Source: Calendula officinalis (lineage: Eukaryota; Streptophyta; Magnoliopsida; Asterales; Asteraceae). From it: DNA of 64,000 nt. How positions within the stretch are numbered: position 1 is the first letter of the stretch; every line of letters starts with the position of its first letter. Location: positions 19,432,058 through 19,496,057 of the forward strand of contig OY970822.1 of the NCBI GenBank assembly GCA_963853835.1. The letters run 5' to 3'. A program made the translations under genes and the position numbers. Shown one piece after another: positions 23,320 through 33,915 of this stretch. The notes under the pieces were generated by a model, which saw only the letters and a list, made by a program, of their open reading frames with translations, was not told where the DNA came from and did not search any database.

Positions 23320-23808
23320 TAGGGGTGTTCAAAACCGGGTATCCGGATTTTCGGGTATCCGGAAATCCGGGTACCCGGATTTTCGGATAGTGATTTTTAC
23401 TACCCGTATCCGGTATCCGAAAATTCGGATACCCGGATTTCGGGTATCCGAAATTCCGGGTATCCGAAATTCGGGTATCCGGTATCCGAAAAAAACAAAA
23501 TATTTAAATATTTTTAGGATATTTCGGTATTGTTTCGGATAATTCGGTATTTTTCAAATATTTCGGGTACTTTCTCAAATATTTTTGGTATTTTTCGTAT
23601 ATTTTCTATATATTTTTCGGATATTTTTTATTTTCGGGTAGTTTTTCGGATATCGGGTACCCGGAAATATTGAAAAACACTACCCGGATTTGGTATCCGA
23701 AATTCGGATACCCGGATTTTCGGATACCCGGATTTTCGGATACCCGGATTTCGGATATCGGATAATTTTTCGGATACCCGTTTTTTCGGATATTTTTGAA
23801 CACCCCTA
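23320..23808. mobile_element. hAT-like miniature element with GGGTATCCGGATACCC-like arrays
   Basis: Termini TAGGGGTGTTCAAAA and TTTTGAACACCCCTA enclose 489 bp. The perfect 8-bp target duplication CCTATAAT lies at 23312-23319 and 23809-23816. The interior is built almost wholly of CGGGTATCCG, CGGATACCCG, TTCGG and CCGAA words in both orientations, so either strand could fold back. There is no coding potential. Its right duplication directly abuts the AATCT target duplication of the Copia element. Confidence 0.87.
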
Positions 23809-23821
23809 CCTATAATAATCT

Positions 23822-24006
23822 TGTTAATTCACTGAAATTGGATGCCTTTCTCTATTGATTATCATGGGTATTTATACACAAAGTACAAAGATAATTGTAG
23901 GAGTAATTACAGGGATTGTACTAGTAACTCTTGAAAATATAATATACAATAATTATTTTGATTGTAACTGATGAAACTGAAATCCTTTGATATCTTTCGG
24001 TTAATA
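23822..24006 (-). repeat. 3' LTR of the minus-strand Copia
   Basis: This 185-bp LTR starts (minus) TATTAACCGAAAG and ends TTAACA. The first dinucleotide is TA rather than TG. It contains TGTATAAATACCC, a good TATA box, at about 23868-23880. It differs from the split 5' LTR by a few substitutions and about 9 bp missing from the 5' copy, so the insertion is older than the gypsy element inside it. The purine-rich primer GGGGGAG directly precedes it. Confidence 0.85.
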
Positions 24007-27000
24007 CTCCCCCGCAGTTGAATCAGTAGCTGGTCGTATAGAGAGACTGGAACGGAAGCGAGTAAACAGCTGATGAGGCAATCCCTTAGTGAAGATATCT
24101 GCGTATTGATAATCGGCAGGAACATGTAGTACTCGAAGGGAACTCATACGCACTTTTTCTCGAACAAAGTGAATGTCAATTTCAATATGTTTAGTGCGTT
24201 GATGCTGAACCGGATTTTGAGTGAGATGGACAGCTGAAACGTTATCACAGTAGATGATAGTGGCTTGACGTAGCGGGAGATGTAACTCGAGAAGTAAATT
24301 ACGCAGCCATGTAGTTTCAGCCGCTGCATTAGCGACGCCTTTGTACTCTGCTTCAGCGCTTGATCGGGAGATAGTAGGTTGTCGTTTGGACGACCATGAA
24401 ATAATGTTATCACCGAGAAATACACAGTAGCCAGATGTTGAACGTCGTGAGTCTGGGCAACCCCCCCAATCTGCATCAGAATAAGCAGTGAGTTTTGTAG
24501 ATTTGGATGGAGTAATATGAAGCCCATGATGACAAGTGCCTTTGAGGTATCAGAGTATGCGTTTCAAGAAATTATAGTGCGGGTCACGAGGAGCATGCAT
24601 GAAAAGACACACTTGTTGAACTGCATAAGCGATATCCGGATGAGTGAAGGTCAAGTATTGTAAAGCACCTGCAAGGCTACGGTAGGTAGTGGCATCTTGC
24701 AGAAGGTTTCCGGCGGTTTCACTGAGTTTGGAGCTCGTGTCGACAGGTGTGGTGCATGGTTTGCAGTTTTGCATGTTTGCTCGGTGTAAAATGTCATTTA
24801 CATACTTTTCTTGAGTAAGAAATAAACCACCATTTTTATGTTGAACTTGAATGCCAAGAAAGTGGTGAATAGGCCCAAGATCCGACATGGAAAACTCTTT
24901 GGATAGTAAATCAATGAAGTATCGTAGAGTAGTGCTGTCAGAAGCGGTTAAGATGATGTCATCCACATAAAGAAGTAGATATGCCATTTTGTTGCCTTTG
25001 TGGAATACGAAGAGAGAAGTATCACAAGTGGTACTTTTGAAACCGCATGTATGTATATAGTTGGCAAAACGTTGATACCATGCTCGCGGAGCTTGTTTAA
25101 GCCCGTATAAAGATTTTCTCAAACGACAAACGTGTTTAGAATTTTGTTTGTCAACAAATCCGGGGGGTTGGAACATATAAACTGTTTCTTTTAGTTCCCC
25201 ATGTAAGAATGCGTTCTTAACATCTAGTTGATGTATTGGCCATGATCGTGAGACTGCTAGGCTAAGAACGGTCCGGATTGTGGTTGGTTTAACAACGGGA
25301 CTGAAAGTTTCATCGCAATCTACTCCGACTTGTTGGCATTTACCATTTATTACGAGGCGTGCTTTATAGCGAGCAAGAGTCCCATTTGCATGAAATTTGT
25401 GCCGAAAAATCCACATTGAACGAATAACATGAGCATCTGGTGGTCGTGGCACAAGCTCCCATGTGTTGTTATCTATTAATGCCCGGTGTTCATCGGTCAT
25501 TGCAGAATGCCAGTTTGGATCAGACAGGGCGTAGTTGTGGGATTTGGGTAAGGGAGATATGTGTGAAGGAGATGTGGTGGCGTGGAGGTTGAGTGGTGGA
25601 TTAGGTTTTGTGATTCGGGCATTTGAACGGGTGGTCATAGGGTGGCTCGAAGTGGGTGGAGGCGGTGGTTGTTGTCTTCGGGAGTAAGTGAGAGGGTAAT
25701 ATGTTGGAGGTGGGGATGGAGGTTGTGGAATGACTGTAGGTGTGGGAGGTATTGATGTGGTGGATGTGAGTGATGGAGGAGTAGTTGGATGTGCGGGAGA
25801 GGTCGTGAGTTGAGAGTGGGTTTCGGGACTGTTGGTGGAATGGGATGTAGGGGTAGATGTAGTGTGTTGAGGTTGGAAGATGATGGGGGATGGATCAGAG
25901 TCTAGAAATGAGTAACTATGTGGTGTAGTGGGTTGGAGGTTTGCATATGGAAAATTGGTTTCATCAAATGTAACATGACGAGAGAGGATGATTTTTCCCG
26001 TGGTCATGTCAAGGCAACGATAACCTCGGTAATGAGTTGGGTACCCAAGAAATAAACAAGGTTTGGAGCGGGGGGCGAGTTTATGTTGGCGAGTAGCTGA
26101 TAGGTTGGGGAAACATGCACAACCAAATACACGTAAGTGGTCGTATGTAGGATGTTTGAGGTAGAGAGCGGAAGTTGGTGTACGGTTGTCCAATAATTTG
26201 GTGGGAAGGATATTGTGGAGATATGTTGCTGTGTGAAGAGCCTCAACCCAAAATGATGGTGGGAGAGAGGCATGAGTGAGAAGTGAGAGCATGAGTTCAT
26301 TAATGCGACGAATCATGCGTTCATCGGTGCCATTTTGTTTGGAGGTATATGGACATGAGAAACGAATATGGAGACCAGTTGTGGTTGCGAAATTGTGGAA
26401 TAAATGGTTATCGAATTCACCACCTTTGTCGCATTGAAAAGTTTTAAGAAGAGTGTTGAATTGTGTTTGGATGAATTTGTGAAAATTTTGAATTTTGTCA
26501 TATGTTTCAGATTTGTATTTGAGTGGAAAAACCCATGTAAAATGGCTAAAATCATCGATGATGATTAAATAATATTTGAAACCAGTTTTGCTTTGTAATG
26601 GTGAGGTCCAAAGGTCGGCATGGACAAGATCAAAAGGTTTTAAAGTGGTTGTTGTGGAGGTTTTAAAAGGTAAACGTTTGTGTTTCGCAATTTGGCAAGA
26701 ATGATAAATGGATAACTGATTTTTATTACAAGAAATGTGTTTGTTCTTGTTAAGAAAATCTATTACATGATTTCCCGGATGACCGAGTCGAGAATGCCAA
26801 AATGGTGAAATAGAGGAAACAAAACAAGACAAGGGTTGTTCGATGGATGGTTTAGTGAAGGGGTAGAGATCTCCGGTGCTATCGTGTCTCGATAGAAGTT
26901 TGTCGGTTTTGTAATCTTTTATAGAAAAACCATAAGGATCAAATGTAAGCGAGACATTATTATGGCGACTAAATTTGCGGACCGATACAAGGTTTTTGAT

Positions 27001-27564
27001 AACATGTGGTGTGTGTAATATGTCTTTAAGATGAAGTTGTGTGGTTGGATGAGGTAAGGTTGTGTGGCCGGATCCAATAACGGGCACTTGATTTCCATTT
27101 CCAACGAACACGGATTTAATAGAAGACACACAAGGGGTAGAAATTTTACCTGGATCGGCAGTGAGATGAGATGTAGCGCCCGAATCCATATACCATTGAT
27201 CATCATTTTTTGAATAAATAGTCTTTGCCGAAAAAACAGCTTCTCGTTCAGAAGGATACACCGCGTTTGCCTCTTGAGATTGGGCTTGCTGTTTTAAAGA
27301 GCCAGCCCAAAGATTTGGCCAATTTTGTTGAATTGGATTAAAAAGAGGTGGTAGGGAGGCCCAACCAGGCGCGACCCAAATTGGTGGTTTAAATGCAGCC
27401 AAATAAGGGTTAAAATACCGTGGGCCTCTTTTACTAGACATTGGAGAAGAAAATATGCGTCCAGTAGAATTAGGTCGCTGGTGAAATTTGCGTCCAGTAG
27501 AAGAAAGCACACGATGCGAGCGAGAATCAGAACGATTCTCACCTTGTGGTGCTATGATGAACAC
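24001..27564 (-). pseudogene. Copia polyprotein pseudogene (protease-integrase-RT-RNase H; gag mostly lost)
   Basis: From ATG 27564 the frame is open for 1004 codons, stops at TGA 24550-24552, and stays open in the same frame to TAA at 24001. Domains in order: aspartic protease motif DSGATSH, integrase zinc-binding HSRLGHPG, integrase core with HADLW, CDKGGEF and a Glu 36 residues after the second Asp, RT with YVDDI, then after the stop the RNase H region with YSDADWGG and SSAEAEYKG. The UBN2-type gag domain expected at the N-terminus is missing, replaced by about 100 residues of basic and Pro-rich sequence. The stop sits where a family-conserved Arg (CGA) would be expected and looks like CpG decay. 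The last sense codon and stop lie inside the 3' LTR. Confidence 0.9.
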
Positions 27565-27864
27565 GCAACCTTCTGATTTGTATCGTGTTTGTAATCAGTA
27601 ATTCAACAATCGTTGAATAACTGAAGAACTGGAATCGACGATCAACGATTCGAAGGTTATTGGGTCGTGGCTGCAGAAACAGAAGCCGTGGCTTCAGGAA
27701 TAAGGCAAGAGAAGTGCAATTTCCCAGCCGTAACTGCAAAAACGAGTGTATAAAGATTGCAGCTGTGATTTTGCTGCTGAAAAAAAAAATAATGAAAAAT
27801 TTCTCAGATGGAGAAGAACACAGCCGTAGCTGGAAAAAGAAAAAAATCACAGGTATGAGCTCTT

Positions 27865-27896
27865 GGCTCTGATACCATGTTAATTCACTGAAATTG
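27865..27896 (-). other. Primer-binding site and first piece of the split Copia 5' LTR
   Basis: GGCTCTGATACCA (27865-27877) is the complement of TGGTATCAGAGCC, the initiator-methionine tRNA primer site used by plant Copia elements. Next to it TGTTAATTCACTGAAATTG (27878-27896) repeats the terminal 19 bp of the 3' LTR. The sequence then changes abruptly to TGTAACATCCCG, the start of the inserted gypsy LTR. Confidence 0.9.
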
Positions 27897-30800
27897 TGTA
27901 ACATCCCGAGACCCGACCTAGAATTTTAAATTACTTTCGATAAGTAATTCTTTTTGTTTATTATTTTTTTTGTATAAATTATGTGATTTATTTAGAATAT
28001 AACATATTGTAACTAAGGGGATAAAAATTAGTATTAACTGTTTTAATCAAGCATGAAAATGATAAATTACACTTTTAGTAAACTTTGAATTACAGTTCTA
28101 AAAATATCTTCGTTATTAAAATCTGAGTAAGTTAAGTATTTTTAAATAAATCAAACGCGACCTAGACTTTCAGTATTATACTGTGTTTAAATGAAAAATC
28201 AGAATTTTAAGCTTAGATGGGCACGTGTCTGTGAGGTGTCCAATTTTTCCCTTCTCTTGCCTGCCTTAGTCGACTTCAACACAACACACACACACTTGAA
28301 GCTTTTCTTCCCAAATTGAAGATCATAGTTCAATCTCTTCTCAATCATCTCTGTGATTTCGTTTTTGAAGCAAGCTTTAGGTAAGTTCTCTTTCTCTAAA
28401 GCTAGGGTTTATAGTTCTTGATGCATGGGTGAATTAGGGTTCTTGTGTTTGATGGGTTTTATGAGATTTTGGTTAAATTTGTAAAATTGATGAATCCTTA
28501 AGACTTTTCTGTGTTTGTTATGTGAATTAGAAGTGAAATTAATATAGAGAAACTTGATTTGATTAGGGTTATGAAATCCACCATTGTTGTGTTCTTGAGG
28601 AAGAAGATGAGTTTTATCAAATTCTTGAAAAGTGATGTTTTAATGTTAAATTTTGTTAAATTAAGTATAACTAACATGTTAGAAGTGATAATTGTTGTAT
28701 AGGATTGATTGTAACTTGAATTATTGAAATGGTCATGAATTTACAAGTTTGGATGAGTTTTTGGTAAAAATCCCGTAAGCACAAGAAAATGACAGATTTT
28801 GACCATTTTGCAAAAATCATATAAAATCAACCGTAACTCCGTTTTGGGCGTGCGACCAGTCGTTTCGAAGGTCTATGAGTCTACTTTAATAATATAATAT
28901 TTTCCTGGACTGACATGGTTATAAAAATGAGCAGATTTCTGAGTTAGTAACAGGTGGTCAAATGTATCTTTTTAGGTTAAACTTGTATTGATTATTTTGG
29001 GTGTTTCAAAGTATAACTAATTAACATGAAGTTGGTTATTATATGGTAATTGTATACTTGATGAAATGATAATTAAGAGTTTGTAAACATTGGAAGTTAA
29101 TAAAACGATTTTGACCCGTTTGGGTCTAATATGATGAAACTTGACTAAATGAATATTTTTAACATTTGACTTATACTTTGAATGTTTAGTTGGGATTAAA
29201 ATGTCATTAGTATGTTTATGGAAGTGTTAATTGATTAATTGATCATTGTATGGTAGTGTTTGGATGATTTTAGGTAAAAGGCATGAACTAGTCAAATTGG
29301 TAAAATGTGACTTAAACATGGAAATTGTTAGACATTATTGTGGTTCAATGAGTTGATCATATAAGAGTTTTTATAAAGTATATTAACATGTCTTAATTGG
29401 TAGTTTGTGGTTTTGGCCCGTTTTCTAGAATTGCTAGTTAATTTCATGAATTGTTGACTTTGGTCAAACCTGAAAGTTGACTTTAGTCTTGGATGACTTG
29501 TAAACTTTAATTATCAATTTCATAGCATAAATGTGTTTGTTGTATGATTGTAAGTATGATTATGTTAGTTTCGGGTCTTGACCCGTTTGGTTGTCAAATT
29601 GTGCAATTTGACTTAAATAAAGTCAAAGTTGGTTAAGCTTGTATATGGATGCAAGTAGTATGTCAATAACTTAAATTAGTGATAAATGGATAACTTAACA
29701 ATGTGGTATAAGTAAATTGCAAGTTTGACTTGATTATGTGTCCCGACCCGTTTGGGCCGATTATGTGCAACTTGGATATAAATGTATGATGAATTGCTTA
29801 GAAGTGACTTAATGGATTTCTAGACATTGTAAATTAATATGTTTTGAAATGCAAGTGTTAAGTTGTCAATTGGTTGTACACAAATAATGATTTGACTTAT
29901 AATTTGTACTTGATGCAAAGTTAATGATTTCGGATAACTAATTCGGTATTCGTTTTGTTACAGGAAAAGGAAAAGAAACTCAGTGATATAAGACTACTGA
30001 GTTCTTCACAAGGGAAGCTAAGGTGAGTGGACTTAACTTTCTTCTTGTGTGATTTTCAAAATTAGGGAATGGTAGAGTTTTGAGAAAAAATGCAGGATTT
30101 TGATGTCTGGGGAAGTTCGCGATCGCGAACTTGTGTTCGCGATCACGAACAGGTGGCAGGGAAATTGGGGCTTGATCGTGAGAATGTTCGCGATCGTGAA
30201 CTCCTAGTTCGCGACGCGAACTCTGAGTTCGCGACGCGAACTCTGAGTTCACGACGCGAACTTGGTTATGAGCCGATTTCTTGGTTGATTTGGGAAAATT
30301 CATTTGTTCTTGGTTTTCATTGATTTTTCCAGTGGTACCATTAATTGTGGGTTTGTTAATGGTAGTATGTGCACATGTTTTTTTTAGAGGTTAGCTATGG
30401 TGGTTTTCGGCTACGCTTCGTTACTCTTGGTGGGGGCGATCGGACTCCTTCGTATTCGTTATGTAAGGAGGGATCACCGTGCCTCTAGTAAAGAAGCCAT
30501 CGGTTGACTGTTGTTGGCCGACAACAGTTGAAGGTCCTCGCCCGACCGCCGATCCTCTTATAACGTCCAATTGCTTGTGGAAGTTTGGACGGGTTTTCCC
30601 TATTGATTTCTCTTGATTTTCTAATTTGTTGTGGTTATGCAAATTGACGTTTATTTCTATTCACTTAGCTTCGTGCTAATCCCTCATTTGTTGACTCTTT
30701 TCAGGTTGTGGATTTAGCTTGACTAGAGTCGGGTTTTGGAAGTCTGACCGTACTTTGATTTTGTAAACCGGGTCGAGCCTGATTTTAGTAACACCTTTAA

Positions 30801-30937
30801 ATGTTTATATATTTTGCTTAATATGTAAATGGCTTTTATGATATGTAATAATTAGGATTTATAGTTTTTCTTAAATCGCTTCCGTATGCATATAAAAAAA
30901 AAAAAAAAAAAAATGGCTCTTAGAATGTGGTGTTACA
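27897..30937 (+). repeat. 5' LTR of the gypsy element
   Basis: This 3041-bp LTR runs TGTAAC...GTTACA. By eye it differs from the 3' copy (33916-36959) by about seven substitutions, one extra A near 30090, and the length of a poly-A run at about 30893-30913. It contains a palindrome array at 30115-30261 and a hairpin-forming segment (ACTGTTGT...ACAACAGT) near 30507-30531. The LTR is long for its class and has no convincing protein-coding frame. Confidence 0.93.
30115..30261. repeat. CpG-rich palindrome array in the gypsy LTR
   Basis: About 150 bp is made of variants of one self-complementary word: GTTCGCGATCGCGAAC, GTTCGCGATCACGAAC, GTTCGCGATCGTGAAC and three copies of (GAG/TAG)TTC(G/A)CGACGCGAAC. 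It stands out for CpG density in otherwise AT-rich DNA. An identical array lies in the 3' LTR at 36135-36281. A 77-codon open frame crosses it but looks incidental. Confidence 0.8.
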
Positions 30938-31137
30938 ATTTGGTATCAGAGCCTAGGTTTGGCGATGGTTGCACATTTAGGTGTACCATTCCCAAATCTT
31001 GGCTCGAGTTGGTCAAACTTCCTTAATTTTGGAGTGGATTAGTAGAGTGAATATGAATTGTGGTTTAGTAGTAGTTAGTATAATAGGTACTAACGGATTA
31101 AACTAAGAGTTTGTGAGATGTTGTGTTTGTTACAGGT

Positions 31138-32583
31138 ATGGCCGATAACGATCCCAACCCGTTGGTAATCCCGTCGAACCCCGAACCGGAAATCATTGGT
31201 ACTTCTAGAGATATAAATGCAGATAGAGAAGATTATATTATAAGAATGGAAAGTCGATTGGAACATCTCCAAAATCTTGTTGATAGTATGAACCAAAATC
31301 AAAATACCCAACCGCCAAACATCCCTCCCATGTTCACCCCTACAATGCCCTTTACTACCATGCAATTACCTACAACTCCCGCCTTTACCATGACGGTTCC
31401 CTTAATGTCCACCACATCCGAATCCCATCCTGTAATGACCCAACCACAATACTATTATGTTAACCCAAGCCAAGGTATACCTCAATATCAATTCCCGAAC
31501 CAACCTTATCCATTCAGTATGAAACTGAGTTGCACCTTCAAACAATTTTTAGATTGTAAACCCCCTGAATTCAGTGGAAGTAGAGACCCTAATGTCACAA
31601 TGAACTGGTTGAGGGAAATGGAGAGAACATTAGATGCTTGCGGGTGTGATGACCAACACCGGGTGATGTATGCCACACGAAAGTTAATAGGTGGTGCTAT
31701 GAATTGGTGGGATACCTTGATCGAACATTTACCCAAAGAAGTTAAAAACAGTATAACATGGGATCAATTTAGAGAACAGGTGTGTAAGCGTTATTGTAAT
31801 TCGTTCGAGATGGATAGAATTCGATCTGAATTCTTAAATTTGCGGATGACCGAGAAGATGACGGTTGATGATTTGATCGAACAATTTAATGAGAAATTAA
31901 GATTTGTACAACAGTGGGTGCCTGATGAGTCATCAAAAATAAAGCATTTTATTGGTGCTTTGCGACCCGAGTACCGAACTACAGCGAGGCTCGCAACCAC
32001 TTTGTCACAGGCCTTCGATTTGGCCAAAACAGTAGAAGGTGATTTGAATACTCGAGATTGGGTGATCAGGGATAGGTTAGAGTATCAAAAGTTTAAGTCT
32101 GCACAATCGGATTCCAAACAGAATAAGAAAGGGCAGGGAAATCAAAATCATGGAAACTCGAATCATATACAGTCAGGAGGTAGTTCGGGTCAGAAGGCAC
32201 AGTGGTGTGCTAGATGCAGATCTTCTCACACGGGTGCTTGTACAACTCAGACGATGCGATGTGTCAAGTGTGGTCAGTTTGGGCACGAGTTGAATGATTG
32301 TAAGTTTCCGCGGAATGTGTGTTGGAATTGTCAGAAAGAGGGTCACAGGGCCGGTGATTGTCTTTCAGAAAGGAAATGGGGTTCAGGGTCGGGGTCGGTG
32401 AGCGGGTCGTTATCTTCAACAGGCCAGAAGAGAAAGAATCACCCTCCACCCGAGGGTAGGTCATTTCAGATGATCGTGGGAGATACTACCTCCATTGATG
32501 ATGATGATATCACGGGTATGTTTTTGATAAACTATTTACTTATATGTATGTTCACTGTATTGAAGCAAATTGCTTATTTGTGA
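31138..32583 (+). CDS. Gag (capsid-nucleocapsid) of the gypsy element
   Basis: An uninterrupted 481-residue frame starts MADNDPNPLVIPSNPEPE. A retrotransposon-gag capsid region occupies the middle (LSCTFKQFLDCKPPEFSGSR, NWWDTL, WDQFREQVCKRY, ALRPEYR). It is followed by a basic linker and nucleocapsid zinc knuckles: CVKCGQFGHELNDC and CWNCQKEGHRAGDC (both CX2CX4HX4C), preceded by a degenerate CARCRSSHTGAC. A GTG 15 bp upstream is in frame, but ATG 31138 fits gag better. The frame ends about 60 residues after the last knuckle in a hydrophobic tail, without entering a protease. Gag would assemble the cytoplasmic particle. Confidence 0.85.
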   Translation: MADNDPNPLVIPSNPEPEIIGTSRDINADREDYIIRMESRLEHLQNLVDSMNQNQNTQPPNIPPMFTPTMPFTTMQLPTTPAFTMTVPLMSTTSESHPVMTQPQYYYVNPSQGIPQYQFPNQPYPFSMKLSCTFKQFLDCKPPEFSGSRDPNVTMNWLREMERTLDACGCDDQHRVMYATRKLIGGAMNWWDTLIEHLPKEVKNSITWDQFREQVCKRYCNSFEMDRIRSEFLNLRMTEKMTVDDLIEQFNEKLRFVQQWVPDESSKIKHFIGALRPEYRTTARLATTLSQAFDLAKTVEGDLNTRDWVIRDRLEYQKFKSAQSDSKQNKKGQGNQNHGNSNHIQSGGSSGQKAQWCARCRSSHTGACTTQTMRCVKCGQFGHELNDCKFPRNVCWNCQKEGHRAGDCLSERKWGSGSGSVSGSLSSTGQKRKNHPPPEGRSFQMIVGDTTSIDDDDITGMFLINYLLICMFTVLKQIAYL

Positions 32584-33915
32584 TTATGAAGTATGTGATG
32601 AACTGAAAATTGTTTACGTGTGTGTTTACTCCATTAGGAATAAAGATAGTTAGTGATATATGGATTTAAGTCTTCATCTATTTGTTGAGGTTCAATTTAT
32701 TGTGGTAAATGATTGTGGTACTCGTCCGTTAATGTGATGCCTATAGTTAAATTGGTGTAACCTTAGACATTGATTAAGTAGTACTATGTAGGATTGCTAC
32801 TTGATTTAAGAAAATTTAATTATTTGCCGTGACCTATCAAGTCACATGTAGTGACTCGATAAGTGTTAGCCGAATTTATTGACCATTGTATATTGAATTA
32901 TAATTATATTGTTAAATGATATACTGAATTGCTAACAAATGAAGACCGACTTGTTGACTTTTATTTTGCATGGCCACTTAGTTGAAATACATCGGTGTAT
33001 GCTTATATAAGTGTTAATTGTTTTCTTTCATGTATTATAGATGTTAAATAAGAAAGAAAGTTAATGAAATATATCTGAATGATTTCTCCATGACTCGAAT
33101 TGTTATAGGTTGGATTTTTTCTAAAAATGCCTTTTATGTTCAATGTGTAAATGAAAATTGACATGAAGAATTAAATTTATTGACCATATTGAATTGATTT
33201 TCGTTTATATTGATGGATAAATTTCAGAGTGAATATAAAATTTAATAATATTGTGAAAATTGATTAGAATTTGGACTTCGAAAAGTGTAATTTTGATAAT
33301 TAGTGAATTATATCTGTGGATTTATTATAATTATTCTAAAATTTTGAGATTTTAACTGCTTAAGAGTGCAAAATTTCGTTGAAATGATAAACAAAAGAGG
33401 ATATTTGAGAATCTAAGACACTTTAAATGTTGCAATACATTAAATAAAAATAGATTGTCTATGCTTTTTAATGTTTATAATAGTGTAAGTGGAGTTATGC
33501 GAACCATGACTTGGAAATTGTGATAAATGACATTGCGTAATTATCAACTTTTAAATATAGAACGTGCAAATTGTACATACCAAAAGAGTTTACAGTGTGT
33601 GATTATCTGAAGAAATTATGATTGATATGCGAATTACTTAAATAGAAATGACTTCTCGTTAAGTGGATAAATTAAAAACAACGTAATTAGAGAACTATCG
33701 AATGAGACACCAAGTCTGAAACTACAAAGAAAAGAAAATGAGGATTTAGTAAATTATAAATTCGATAATGTTAGTAATATGGAGAAACAATAAGAATTAT
33801 ATTTTGACATGTAAACATGAGTCAAAGATATAATGATATTTATAAGCTTGTTTTATTTCTTTTATGTGTAATCAATGAGATTTCGAGGACGAAATCTTTT
33901 TAAAGGGGGTAGATT
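32584..33915 (+). other. Noncoding interior of the gypsy element where pol would be
   Basis: About 1.3 kb of AT-rich sequence lies between the gag stop and the purine-rich primer. No open frame of useful size and no protease, RT, RNase H or integrase motif was seen in any frame. The segment ends CGAGGACGAAATC then AAAGGGGGTAGA, the normal 3' boundary. Pol has been replaced or lost rather than merely mutated. Confidence 0.7.

Noticed and set aside
24144..24527. 127-codon minus-strand frame left of the Copia stop
   Set aside because: It lies in a different frame from the real RNase H region, which reads through 24001-24549 in the pol frame.
27539..27904. 121-codon minus-strand frame at the Copia 5' end
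   Set aside because: It covers the leader and primer-binding site and shows no gag features.
30090..30323. 77-codon open frame through the palindrome array in the gypsy LTR, also present at 36110-36343
   Set aside because: Its identity in both LTRs follows from LTR duplication, and the frame is a by-product of stop-free CpG-rich repeats. No start context or homology.
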